A stretch of 64,000 nt of DNA, from positions 1 to 64,000 of the forward strand of contig NW_026089766.1 in NCBI RefSeq assembly GCF_024586455.1. Reading direction: 5' to 3'. The translations under genes were made by a program, and so were the position numbers. Shown here one piece after another: positions 53,400-64,000 of this stretch (position 1 is the stretch's first letter; each line of letters starts with the position of its first letter). A model generated the notes under the pieces. The model did no database searches. It saw only the letters and a list, made by a program, of their open reading frames with translations, and had not been told where the DNA came from. The stretch comes from Bactrocera neohumeralis (taxonomy: Eukaryota > Arthropoda > Insecta > Diptera > Tephritidae).

Positions 53400-54240
53400 C
53401 ATGCGGAATTATGGATCGCAGTAAATCAGGAAGCGATCGTTGCGATGCCACTGCACGACTTTTCAAACAACGGATGATGTTTGATGGACTTTATCTTGAA
53501 GCAACCTATGGTATGTATGGTGCTGTTAGATGCTAGATGTACGCTGTTGAGTGGCAAAAGAGTGGTTTGCCGCACGCACACCTTCCTTTTTGGATGGTGG
53601 TTACACGAGATTAAATTGATGAAATCATTTTTGCTGAAATTCCTGATTTAGAGAAAGATCCAGTATTATACGAAGAAATGAAAACCAATATGGTTCATGG
53701 GTCTTGCGGATACCATAATCCGGTTCCATGCCTGACAATTAGTGCACCAAACACTATCCACGTGCTTTTCTTTCGGAAACACCAACTAGAAAAGAATATC
53801 CTCTATCGGCGTCGAGTAGTGAATATCGAAGTTGACAACACACGGATCGTACTATATTCACCATTATTTTCTAATTCACATTCAAAACTCATATCAATGT
53901 TGAGTATTGCAGTTTAGTGTTATCGATAAAATACGTTTGTAATTACGTCACCAGAGAAAGCAACACGTCTGTTATTGGTCTTGCACGATACGGTCGATAC
54001 GTTAACTGCAATAAAGCGCTTTATAGGATATTTACTTTCGCAATTCATGAACGTTTTCCGACTGTTGTGCGTCTCGCAGTTAATTTGGAGAGTGTATTTC
54101 AACCCAGAGAATACAGTACAGCCAGTGGAAACACTGCCAGCCACAAAATTAACATTAACGAGTTTTTTCTCAACTTTCGTCAGTGATCCGTTTGCGAGAA
54201 CATTGCTCTATTCGGAAGAACCTTGATATTATTATTCGTC
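53400..54240 (+). pseudogene. Helitron Rep (HUH) region
   Basis: DRCDATARLFKQRMM leads, across a stop, to MYAVEWQKSGLPHAHLPFWM. The usual form is EWQKRGLPHAHI, with HAH as the HUH metal-binding motif. It continues DEIIFAEIPDLEKDPVLYEE and MVHGSCGYHNPVPCL, then VDNTRIVLYSPLFSNSHSKL and YVCNYVTRESNT, and ALYRIFTFAIHERFPTVVRL. These are Rep-domain blocks in their normal order. At least five frame changes or stops occur, and the catalytic Tyr pair cannot be located with confidence. Confidence 0.8.
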
Positions 54241-54292
54241 AAAGAAATAGTTGCGCAGAAAGCAAGGCCAACCAGTAGATTGACATCCAGGT

Positions 54293-54950
54293 GTGTTATC
54301 AACTAATGCATTAAGACGAATTTACACAATCCACCCGAAAAACGACGATTGTTTCTACCTTTGGTTGCTATTGATAAATGTACGCTGTTCAACTTTATTT
54401 GAGTCATTGCATACTGTGAATTGTACGGTGTGTGCAAGTTTTGGAGAAGTAAGCCAGCAATTACAATTGCTGAAACATGTTAATCGATGGAATGAAAATG
54501 AAGTTCGCACACTTTTCGCTATAAACATTTCGACAAATCAGCCTTCAAATCCACGTAAATTATGGGATACGAACAAAAATGACATTGCCGAAGACATTTT
54601 ACATCGTCTTCTCTAAAAATTGGAAATGGGTCAATTCCGGTTGATATTTTCGATGGTTTGATATCAACTCCATCTCCCCTCTATCAATTCACGAAAGATG
54701 AACTCATCACGAATGTTCGGACATTGGCCAAATTATCGTAACTACGATTCTTTAAGTGCATCTTTGCAAATCTGAAAGATTCAAGGTCAAATTCCGGGAG
54801 ACTTGCGGTCATACAAATCGATCGATCGTCTTGACAATGAAGACGACGCCGTGAATTATCCAGTGGAATTTCTAAATTCTTTGGACAGGCTTGGTACGCC
54901 ACCACATCATTTACGTCTCATCTTGTAACACAATCTTTTCTGTACATCGG
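54293..54950 (+). pseudogene. Helitron post-Rep and terminal helicase fragments
   Basis: RRIYTIHPKNDDCFYLWLLL and LKHVNRWNENEVRTLFAINI match the segment between Rep and helicase. Then NYPVEFLNSLDRLGTPPHHL matches the late helicase block usually read YLNSLxxxGxPPHxLxLK. The Walker A and B motifs of the PIF1-type helicase are absent, so several hundred codons were deleted. Confidence 0.72.
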
Positions 54951-55082
54951 AACAAAAACCAAAAAATGTTGTTTATCAAGCTGTGTTACATTGAAAAAAA
55001 AATGAAATGATAAATTTAACTGTCTTTTCATTTCAAAACACATACATATTTCACACAGGACAACGGCTGCGGGGTCAGCTAG

Positions 55083-55626
55083 TATATTATATAATTATAG
55101 TATAGTATATTATTTATATTATATACCTATCGCTGTGTACAATTTTCCAATCATCTGTTCATCATTTAGCACTGTGCCAGTCATATTCCTGTACAAGTGA
55201 AAAGGTCTCATGGGAAATAAAAGGAGACACGAATCATTTGACTTCCGAAAACTTTTAACATATTACGCAAAAACCATTCTGACGCCTGCCACTTCCTGTT
55301 GCATGTGTTAGCTACCCACTGTGCCTGGGTTGCCTTTGATTAATTAAAAGAATTACTGTTAGTACAATAATAATTATTATTAACACAAACAACTCATAGT
55401 GCTCTTTAACTTGTTGCTGTTAATTGTCTCTTTTGGTAATGCTGTAGCTAGAAGAGTATTAAGAGCAAGGGAAATGGTTCGTTTAACGTTTAACTACCTG
55501 TATGCATGAATATAAACGGATCAATGGTGGGTTGTAAAGAGATATTAAGTGTGGATGTCGGATGTGGATGAACGAAAATATATACATACATAATAATATA
55601 CTAAATTGTTCAATTAACATGCGAAT
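55083..55626. other. Unannotated AT-rich stretch
   Basis: A TATATTATA-type low-complexity run lies at 55082-55130; no other feature. Confidence 0.45.
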
Positions 55627-56043
55627 TTAGCAATAAACAATTTTGCCGACGATTTCGGATTTATAAAATACAGGGTTATTCTGAGTATTCGGCGTAGATA
55701 AATTTTTAATGAGTGTTTCCATGATGAAATGCCAAACACAAATTAAAAAAAGGCTATTGAAAAAAGTACCTCTACTTGGATCACACGTTATATTTAACGA
55801 ATAATGCGTTTCTAAAATTTTACGAAGTTGGATTTGCATTTTGATAATTTTTGTTGGAAATCCTTTATAACAGTTTTTATAAGAAACGGTAAAATTACTT
55901 GAAAATATTTTTAATTTAGATTTGCAATCTAAAAGATATTCTAACACATTGGAAGAACTTTTTTCTTCAGGGTTAACGTAACTTAAAATATTCACGCAAT
56001 TTGTTTCCCCATTGCTAAGAAAGACATATTTGGGCAAAGCCAA
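55627..56043 (-). CDS. Unidentified 138-codon open frame
   Basis: The frame is open from just after a TAA at about 56050 to TAA at 55627. It has no ATG near its upstream edge: the first codon taken here is TTG, and the first in-frame ATG is about 70 codons in. The product (LALPKYVFLSNGETNCVNIL at the start) has mixed composition with six or so Cys and no low complexity. I recognise no domain, signal peptide or membrane segment. It could be an exon of a host gene, part of a decayed gene, or chance. It ends 70 bp before the Tc1-like element at 56117. Confidence 0.25.
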   Translation of the reverse strand: MALPKYVFLSNGETNCVNILSYVNPEEKSSSNVLEYLLDCKSKLKIFSSNFTVSYKNCYKGFPTKIIKMQIQLRKILETHYSLNITCDPSRGTFFNSLFLICVWHFIMETLIKNLSTPNTQNNPVFYKSEIVGKIVYC

Positions 56044-56116
56044 GTATTATTACATGAACAAACGAAACGAATGCGACAAACGAGGTGAGACTTGTCAGTT
56101 TACAATTTTCTAATTA

Positions 56117-57154
56117 CAGTGAGTTCAAAAAGTGTTCACGTGTTCATTGAATTTCATCCAAATATGACAATACCTTAAGAAACATTTTTTGCTGTTATAT
56201 GGCATCGACATTCTAGTTTTCAAAGCCCACTTCGTTAGATTTCCATGTTTATTTAAATTTGAATAAATACAGTTCAAATCCGTAAGCGCTCGTGAACACT
56301 TTCTGAGCTGATGTGACGCAGTATGTAACTAATTTCGTTGTTACATTATAGTATTTAGCATTTTTTAATAATTTTATTGTGCGAAGTATTTCGCATTTAC
56401 TAAGGCTTGTTACAAAAATTAAAGGTCGAAAAATTAGTAATTTATCAAACCTAGTCTATTTTCAGACAGAAGTAAAAAATTGAACCGCATTTTGCCGCAG
56501 GCCGAATTAACGGAATAATGGGGGTTACATACTATATTAGCATTCTAGGGATTCGCTTATCCCTAGCTTCGAGATTTATGGATGTGAACCCGGTGATTTG
56601 TTACACATGCAAAATAATGACCCTAAATATACCGCCCGCATTACAAACTCTTTGTTGAAAAATAACGGAATTCGGGTGGTGGAGTGGCCAGCTCAGTCAC
56701 CCGATATGAATCCTATTGAAAATTTATGTGCGATTGTTAAAAAACGGTTAATTGTTCAAAGAGAAACACCAAAAACCATAGATGAACTCTGGACTCAAGT
56801 TGAATGAGTTTGGAATAGCTTTTCTCCGGAAATTTTAGATTATCTAATTAACTTTATACCTAACCGTCTTAAAGCAGTCATAAAAGCTAAAGGCGGTCTC
56901 CCAAATTATTAGTTATTGAACTTCCATCGCCATTTTACCTCTAAGTTCAAATAATGTTCACATGAATTGTATTACTTTATATCTACTATAGCCACAGGAG
57001 ATTATTTAATGAAGTGCTTGATTATGTTAAAAAGTTTTTGATTAAATGTACTCTATTTTTCTTAAAACAAAATTTAGTTTGAATGTTAATTTTTCCAAAG
57101 ATCAGCTGCAATGCACTATTTTTTACTATAGGTGAACACTTTTTGAACTCACTG
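56117..57154 (+). mobile_element. Tc1-like deletion derivative, 1038 bp
   Basis: Perfect 23-bp terminal inverted repeats begin CAGTGAGTTCAAAAAGTGTT. TA is duplicated at 56115-56116 and 57155-57156. An extra diverged copy of the terminal word lies inverted at about 56288-56310 (CGTGAACACTTTCTGAGCTG). Only the C-terminal third of the transposase remains. Confidence 0.88.
56520..56911 (+). pseudogene. Tc1-type transposase C-terminus
   Basis: MQNNDPKYTARITNSLLKNN corresponds to QQDNDPKHTA: the first Asp of the usual QDND is Asn, but the second is kept. GIRVVEWPAQSPDMNPIENL carries the terminal Glu (DD34E spacing region). After a stop at 56804-56806 the frame continues VWNSFSPEILDYLINFIPNR and KAKGGLPNY, the usual ending. 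Upstream blocks at 56500-56560 are scrambled. Inactive. Confidence 0.82.
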
Positions 57155-57156
57155 TA

Positions 57157-59235
57157 TGTTAGAATTACTACTGACAAAGGAACTTTTAAAAGGTTTTCAC
57201 AAAAATGGTAGTTAAACCATTGAAATGTTTAATGAAATCAATAAGTCCTGAAGGATATTTAACTAGAACTGTGTCTCTGATTTTGTGAAGTAAATATATT
57301 TGTATACAAACAAAAGCCTTTCAGTTATGTTACTTTTTCATATTTCGTACACATTTTCATTTTCTGAAAGATATGCAGAGAGGTATCTCATAAAAATGTC
57401 AAGTTGTTAGCACCAGATGTTCGTTTTTCATTAACCAAATAATTTTACAGTATGTTAGAAATCAAATACTCGTATGTCGTAGAATAAGTAAAGGCAAGAA
57501 ATTAGGGCAGTTTTGAAAGCATATCGGATATGCCTTCTAGGTTAGGATGTTTTAATTTAAATAACTTGTGAGTTTTCCTTAAGTATTTAATGAAGTTTTA
57601 AAGTGCTAATATTTTCTACAGAATTTATGACAGTTTAGGATGTGGGAACAAGAAATGTCGTAGCATCTTCCGATGAAAAAAAAAAAAAGCATTTAAAAAA
57701 AGTCCGATCTGAAAAGATAATTACAATAAGAGCTGTGAACTTTGAAAGCTAAATTAATGTTTATTCTCTTTTCTCCATCTATAAGTTCGGCTTGCTTATG
57801 TTAAAAATTCAATGTTGTTTACTCAGAGAAATATATTCGGAATAAAGTATGTAATTTTCTCTTAGAACTGGCACACATTTTCAACTATTTTTATACTGTA
57901 ATGCAAATCCATCCAAATATTCTGTGTAAGATCAGTGGGTTGTTGGGTATGAGTATCATTTTAGATGTATACATGAATAACAGAAATACTATAATTTAAC
58001 TAAATATACAATTGGATTTTCATTTATGAATGTACATAAAAATAGATTTTTTTTGGAAAATTAGAGCTGAATCAATACATTTAATTTATAATATATATAT
58101 TGTCAATATTTCTTTATTTAAAACTCAATCAACTTTCTGAAATTTTGACAATCTCACCGAAATTGCTTCTGATTTGCAATACAATTTTAAATGTGCTAAA
58201 ATACGTGTATATTTAGTGGTATCAAAACAGAAAAAATTCAGACTCTTAAAGTTATTTTTATTTTAGTTATATAAGACATTTTAAAATCTTTTAATAGGCA
58301 ACAATTTTATACAAGGTGGTGAATAAATATAAACAAGATATTCTAAAAGTTTAAAATTATTTTAAAAACTACAAGATAATTTATGCAGCAACATTACTAT
58401 CACAAGCAAGTACCATTAAAATTCCGTAGGCGCGCAAAAAAATAAATTTATTTACGAAATTGCCGACTGTATTTGCTGGTTTGCGTAAATATTTTTAAGT
58501 GCTCACCGTCGATCAAGGAATAATAATGTAAAAAAATCCCATCCAGGCAGGTGAGCCGTTGACGGCGGGTATCTGGAATATGTGCAAGTAGTCATTCAAG
58601 CAAATAAATTTTTGTTCAATGTTACGTATATCAACGAGATAGCATTTACGCTTATGTGTGTTACTAGTTAATATAGTGTACGCCGATTAATCTGCTTCTA
58701 TGATGATAATAAGAAATCAACTGTTTATTGGCAAAAACAACCTTACGCTGTATGTGGAATGTGACCAAGCATTACAGTTTAAACATTACGTAAATCCATA
58801 CGCTTTTTTACCAGAATCATTGGTAATTGACTAAATGGATTGTCCGTAAAAAACTTCAACATTTAAGAATGCTTACGAAGGGATCGTGAGACTTCTAGCA
58901 GCAGAATATTTGATAACTATTTCCTATTCAGTTTCATCAAGGTTTTTGATTCAAATAACGACTGACGATTTGCATACTAATTACCTTTCAGAAATAGTCT
59001 ATTTCTAACAACAGTATATGGACTTGCCTTAATTGAATGAAATCAAGGTGGTACTTGCTCTAGTCCTTAAAATTTACAATTAACTAAAAAATATTCAATC
59101 TGTTAAGATTATCAATGAAATTCAAATGACATCTATTTCTAGTAATGGTATGTCGAAACTCCAAAACTGGATAAAATTCAGAATATTCCTGAGGTCCCAT
59201 GTACCTTATATAAGAAAATTGCTAATTGTTTAAAT
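57157..59235. other. Featureless AT-rich DNA
   Basis: About 2 kb without a supported gene, repeat partner or element end. An A-run at 57675-57690 and a slightly GC-richer patch at 58420-58580 are the only compositional features. Confidence 0.45.
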
Positions 59236-59520
59236 GAGTTAAGCATCCACACCTTTTTCCCGGTAAAACTGGCGCATCCTAATAAAATAGCGCAATTCAC
59301 CACAGGATGCCACTACAACACAATACCAATATAACACATCACACTCGCACCAACTCAACCAACAAAAGAAATGGAGAACGGGGAAGCTGACACAATTCGT
59401 CACACACTCGTCGCATATCAACGTATTTTTGGCTCTTCGACACCCAACCCGCGCGCTGCAATATTTTCTCGCTTAACTTCGATCGGATGGATCCTGCGCG
59501 CTGAGCTCAGCATTTTATTC
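59236..59520 (+). repeat. Dispersed repeat, family C (copy 2)
   Basis: ACACATCACACTCGCACCAA and CTCTTCGACACCCAACCCGC resemble 11260-11400 in the same order. It is GC-richer than its surroundings; the frames here are too weak to support a gene. Confidence 0.4.
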
Positions 59521-59904
59521 GACCTGTACGTCCCTTTTTTACTCCCTAGTCTGCTCGCCGTGGATTTCAATAACACATACACACGTAGCGAGTACACTTT
59601 CCTTTCGCTTACACATTTTATTGTGAAATGTAAAATATCAAAGTTACCATTGTAAATTAAATTTAATTATACTCAAACAAAATCATTTTTCTTGCCCCAA
59701 ACTTATTCACTAATAAATATATGAGAATTTCAAACAAACGGTTAGCTTGATACCGTGTATTTCGGCAAATATTTAAGATGTCTCAACAAAATACAGTGAA
59801 CGTATAATTTTGAATATAGCTTATTATAAAAAAAATATGTGACAAATATGAGCGCGATCTGTCAACCTGTTTGCTTACAGCGGCCCATTACATCTCAGTA
59901 GTGG
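59521..59904. other. Unannotated stretch
   Basis: No feature recognised. Confidence 0.4.
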
Positions 59905-60470
59905 CCTGTGATTTTTACAAAGAATAAAAATATCGAACAAACAATCATGTACAGAAGCGTTGCGAATTTTTGGAAAAGGCTTACGGTGATTCAGTTTTAT
60001 CAAAAACACAAGCCCACGCGAGTGGTACAAAGTTTTCAAAAACGGTCGAGAGATTTTTCTGGACGACCTCCGACTTCTTCAACTGATCAAGTTATTAAAA
60101 AAGTGAAGGATATGGTGTTTGAAAATTATCAGACGATTAACAGAGAGATGGTAAGAGAGCTCGACATTTCTCGGCAGTCCGTTCGAAAATTTTGATGGAT
60201 ATTTCGGGTGTGAAATACGTTCTTGCTCGACTCGTCGGTATTAAGCTGAACTTTTTTTCAAGAAAAGTACCGTAAACAGATCTCTGAGGACTTGTTAGTG
60301 ATACGAGTTTCACATGCAAATAAGTCAACAATCATTCGAATGGTACTCGTTTTCAGTCGGCCGGATAAAGCAAAACTCGCTGAAGTTTTCGAGGACGGGG
60401 AAAATCGTTTGCATGAGTGAATTACATTTGGTGGGGATTACATTGAAGGCGAAAAAATAAATATTGATAA
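59905..60470 (+). pseudogene. mariner-like transposase, N- and C-terminal ends joined
   Basis: The frame from about 59944 reads SVANFWKRLTVIQFYQKHKP, SGRPPTSSTDQVIKKVKDMV and TINREMVRELDISRQSVRKF: two helix-turn-helix units with the GRPP hinge. After a stop, VLARLVGIKLNFF-like residues follow, then a late-domain piece near 60360-60460 with FEDGENRLHE and GGDYIEGEKINID (C-terminus). The catalytic DDD region is missing. It is a deletion derivative. Confidence 0.68.
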
Positions 60471-60774
60471 ATAATTAAATATTTTGCGTTTTATTTACAA
60501 TTTTCGGGTACTTCTTTGTCACAAGGTGCATTTTAGTTTATCTTTTCCTCATAACCCATATATAAGTCGTTAGCTTTAATTAAGTTTACAAGTATATCAC
60601 ATGTACCTGATTTGAGTTAGTTATGTTGATCTTAATATTAATATTTTATATATGTAATATGTAGTGATGAAACCAAACGAGTTTATGACTTTTAATAAAC
60701 AAAGGGCTCTTACGTAACGGCTTTTAAAATAAAGTTTTGCCAACATCTGAATGTATTTCAACTTTGATATTTGC

Positions 60775-60832
60775 AGGTTGCAAGAGTATAAAATATTCAA
60801 ATACACGAGAACTTGGCTTCTCTTTACTGTTT
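60775..60832 (-). mobile_element. Family A 5' end scrap
   Basis: Read on the minus strand, AAACAGTAAAGAGAAGCCAA and TTCTCGTGTATTTGAATATT, then TTATACTCTTGCAACCTGCA, mirror the start of family A (AACAAGTAAGGAAGGGCTAA...TTTATACTCTCGCA). The remainder to the left is too diverged to trace. Confidence 0.5.
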
Positions 60833-62606
60833 TTATTTGGGTGAGTCAAATCAAATTTCGTTATTAAAAAATAAGAAATATTAAGTGATTGCACAGTTGA
60901 AAAACATATTATTTGTCTGCATACCTTCTAGGCAACACAGATAAAATATTGTAAAGTTGATGTACATACGTTTTGTTTTTAAATAGATATGGGATCTAAA
61001 AGTGCACTCGATAGAAGGAGACATTCATTTAATAAGCACGCAGCTGACCATTTGTTTCACAGACGGACGACAATAAGACATACTTGTATGGATTGTGAGC
61101 GAGTGGAAAAAACCAATTAAGTGCATCTGATTGCTGTTAAGAGGCTGTTAGAGGCCAGAAGATTGATTTTACTTTTTGAATGTAAATTTTTGTTTTTCAG
61201 CAAAGCGCACATGATTTAGATTTTTCTATAAGCATGAGTGATATGTATGAACTACAATACTGCCTTCCTCCGCTTAAGAGTCCACAATAGCTGAAAACTG
61301 TAGATATTTTCTTAAATGCATATTCTCAAATATACATATATACAGATATGAATTTTCAATCATAAACATGCAACATGAATCAAATTGACGCACAGACTTT
61401 TGAAAATGGCGACTTCGCATAGAAATATACATGTAGTATATGTATTCACGCGTAACATGACATTTTTACGTAGCATTTGTTCTGTTCGTTGTGGTATTCA
61501 ACAATAAACGGTTACATAAATTTTAAAAAGATATCTTATAGATACGTATATGTTCGAGTTTTTATGGACGAGATTACTCTGAGTGTGAATTCTGAGAAAC
61601 AACATTCTAGAAAAGTTTGTCCATGCATATTAATAACCTTGAATATCATATTTTCAATAATTTGTCTCTTTACTATGTTTCCTTATGTTTCCTTAAAGTT
61701 TTCCAAGGAGTATATAAAATAAAAGTTCAAAATTTAAAAATAAATAATTATATAAACGGTTTAATGCTCTCCACGATTGGTTGGGCAGTTGTGCACGCAG
61801 TTATTCAATCCAGCATCCATCCATCAAAAAAAGCGACTTAAACAACAAGTCATGTACACAAACGTCCTTGGGTGCGTGCCGCAGTAGTAATCAATTAACA
61901 TGATTTATGTCAGCAATGATTTCTGCGTTGACAGTTACAAAGGAATGTTAAGGCATATGACACGCTTACAATTTTACATACATATATAAAATAACTATTT
62001 AACGTATGACTCACACATACACTCTTGAACTAAAAAAAATTAATATATTAGAACCCGAAGGATCCTCTTCCTACCTATTTAATTTTATATAATAACAAAA
62101 TATATCAGATACGGAACAGAAAAAATAAATAGTGTAACTCTAAATTCGTATACATATGTAGGTGTGTTCGCCTGATTATGGAAACTCCACATAAACAACG
62201 TAATAGTGTAAAATGTCATTGGAGATAATTAAGATACGGAATTCCCCTGTGTGACACCCAAACGTCGACAGCCACAGTAATTTGTCGTATATTTCGCAAA
62301 AAATTTGTTACAACAATTATAAAGTTGGCGTTCAAACCAAATAAACACAAAAAGAAGGGAACAAAATAAATATATTAATAAACAAGCACATAAATAGCTC
62401 ATTGTTGTATAAATGTAATAACAATGTTAAATAATTTGACTGCTTTTAACTCAGCGATATTTTAAATTTTTGAACAAAATCTGCATTTCTGCTTAACAGA
62501 CATAAAGTTAAGATGTTTACAATTTCTTCACCTGTATATAGATATTATTGGCTCATATTCATCACTTTACGTTTCCTAAACAAGTTTCGAATGACTTTAT
62601 TTGAAA
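60833..62606. other. Featureless AT-rich DNA
   Basis: No supported gene or element. The plus-strand frame at 61477-61722 has a hydrophobic stretch but AT-rich composition and no homology I recognise. Confidence 0.4.
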
Positions 62607-62760
62607 CCAAGTAAGAAAGCGCTAAATTCGTGTGAAACCAAAAATGTTTTACTCTTGCAACTTGCGATCAAAAAAAGTCAAACTAAAACTGTTCAAGCCC
62701 CTAGGTACCGAATAATTGGACTCCAGCACCAATTTTTGACTTTTTTTAACTTCTGGCTTA
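62607..62760 (+). mobile_element. Diverged family A relative, 5' part
   Basis: CCAAGTAAGAAAGCGCTAAA and GTGTGAAACC, then TTTTACTCTTGCAAC, repeat the family A 5' end. CTGTTCAAGCCCCTAGGTAC matches 36525-36545, so it belongs to that subfamily. It is truncated on the right. Confidence 0.5.
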
Positions 62761-62929
62761 GGTCCTGGATCCCAAAAACAATATTCTATTTACAACGTTT
62801 TTGAAGGAAATTCAATTCTTTCCCATGATAACATGGTTTTTTCACCTTTTTTAGATATGAATGCTCCTTTTCTGACGCAAATTCATTTTCATTAGCAGCT
62901 TACCACACAAGGAACTCTCATTATTATAC

Positions 62930-63748
62930 CCTGAACAGGGTATATTAAGTTTGTCACGATGTTTGTAACACCCAGAAAGAAGCGTCGGAGACCCTACAAA
63001 GTATATATATAAATGATCAGTATGTTGAGCTGAGTCGATTTAACCATGTCCGTCTGTCTGTCCCTCTGTCCGTCTGTATATATACGAACTAGTCCCTCAG
63101 TTTTTAAGATATCGTTTTGAAATTTTGCAAACGTCATTTTCTCTTCTAGAAGCTGCTCATTTGTCGGAACGGCCGATATCGGACCACTATAACATACAGC
63201 TGCCATATAAACTGAACGATCCGAATCAAGTTCTTGTTTGGAAAACTTTCACATTTGATAATGTATCTTCACCAAATTTGGTACAGATTATTTTCTAAGA
63301 CAACAATGTAATCTCCGAAGAAGTTGTTCAGATCGGTCAACTATAGCATATAGCTACCCTACAAACTGAACGATCGGAATTAAGTTCTTGTATGGAAAAC
63401 TTTCACATGTGACAATGTATTTGGTATAGATTATTTTCTAAAGTAACAATGTAATCTCCGAAGAAATTGTTCAGATCGGGTAACTATAGCATATAGCGGC
63501 CATACAAACTGAACGATCGGAAAAAAGTTCTTGTATGGAAAACTTTTGCATTTGGCAAGATTTATTCACGAAATTTGGTATAGATTATTTTCTAAAGTAA
63601 CAATGTAATCTCCGAAGAAATTGGTCTGATCAGATTACTATATCATATAGCTTCCATACAAACTGAACACATACTTACTAAAAGAAATGCACCTGTGAAG
63701 GATATATTAGCTTCGGCGCAACCGAAGTTAACGTTTTTTCTTGTTTTT
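62930..63748 (-). mobile_element. Family B element, complete, reverse
   Basis: The 3' end on the minus strand forms the hairpin TATACCCTGAACAGGGTATA (62935-62954). The GTCY tract lies at 63047-63078 and the 5' end TTAACGTTTTTTCTTGTTTT at about 63745. The body contains three to four tandem modules of about 145-155 bp, each with CATACAAACTGAACGATCGG. Non-coding. Confidence 0.82.
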
Positions 63749-63834
63749 CGAACTCTTTTGTGAACATGTGTGCACATGATCAAATATTTTTGATGCAAAA
63801 CATTTCAAATTCATTTCACCTTGTTTTATGAACC

Positions 63835-63965
63835 AGCGTTACAATAATTTTCGTTTACTGCAATTTTAAATTTTTTGCATGTCAAGGTCGCTGCGCACTT
63901 TGCACGCCATTTAAACTTTGGCAATGAGTATATACATACTATATATTGGTATGTAGTTGCTAATG
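63835..63965 (+). repeat. Dispersed repeat, family D (copy 3)
   Basis: TACTGCAATTTTAAATTTTT, TGCATGTCAAGGTCGCTGCG and CACTTTGCACGCC align with 49955-50085. A 10-12-bp gap lies after AAATTT. It sits about 90 bp beyond a family B 5' end, as copy 2 does. Confidence 0.55.
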
Positions 63966-64000
63966 TTCTTAAAAAAAAAAAACAAATAATTAAAATTTTA

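Larger units (their letters stand above)
52930..55082 (+). mobile_element. Decayed Helitron, 3' end at 55082
   Basis: The 3' end GGACAACGGCTGCGGGGTCA then GCTAG is followed by T, the canonical CTAG|T ending with a small GC-rich hairpin 10 bp inside. Coding remains of Rep and helicase precede it. The 5' part (52930-53250) resembles a Helitron leader, but the TC start could not be placed. Most of the helicase is missing: after the Rep region only the last helicase blocks remain. Confidence 0.8.

Overview
The window looks like AT-rich intergenic or pericentric DNA of a higher dipteran fly. A tephritid-type genome is my best guess, but nothing in the sequence fixes the species. I found no convincing host gene, no tRNA or rRNA gene and no CRISPR array. 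Almost everything I can name is a transposable element or the ruin of one, and many are inserted into each other. The organism call rests on the mix of families: Jockey-clade and RNase H-bearing LINEs, RTE-type LINEs of the 'craniofacial development protein 2-like' kind, a copia element with an initiator-Met half-tRNA primer site, many mariner relics, piggyBac, Tigger/pogo, Tc1 and Helitron remains, and short elements with a GTCY microsatellite that resemble DINE-1/mini-me.

Layout. 1-614: 3' end of a LINE whose second copy lies at 46020-49607. 1240-3757: a mariner relic, then two complete non-autonomous elements, family A (1677-2771) and family B (2856-3757). 5290-10830: an RTE LINE on the minus strand and two RTE scraps on the plus strand. 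10940-15850: a family A scrap, a mariner tail, a GC-rich array of five 93-bp units, a decayed piggyBac and another mariner-like tail. 15851-19320: mostly featureless AT-rich DNA. 19325-24790: a minus-strand Jockey element split by a plus-strand LINE, which is split by a family A element, which carries a 149-bp MITE. 25147-28787: a LINE RNase H scrap, a mariner scrap, a Tigger-like derivative and a 5'-truncated Jockey copy with target duplication. 29134-33676: a full-length but broken copia element. 33950-37110: LINE, family A and mariner remains. 37890-42474: an inverted-repeat element split by a Jockey copy (38304-42383), which holds a foreign 705-bp insert. 42584-45560: a DNA transposon with terminal repeats, an 8-bp target duplication and an intact 770-residue transposase frame. 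45945-49801: a family B element split by an RNase H LINE. 50830-55082: mariner, RTE and Helitron remains. 55627-63965: one unexplained open frame, a Tc1-like deletion derivative, a mariner relic and more family A, B and D repeats.

How it fits together. The only frame that looks potentially active is the transposase at 42888-45200. The copia element is young by its LTRs (one difference in 216 bp) but carries several coding lesions, so it was probably mobilised in trans. Nested insertions with readable target duplications give a relative order of events. The parts least explained by known families are the 93-bp array, the three-copy family D repeat, the 705-bp insert in the Jockey element and the frame at 55627-56043.
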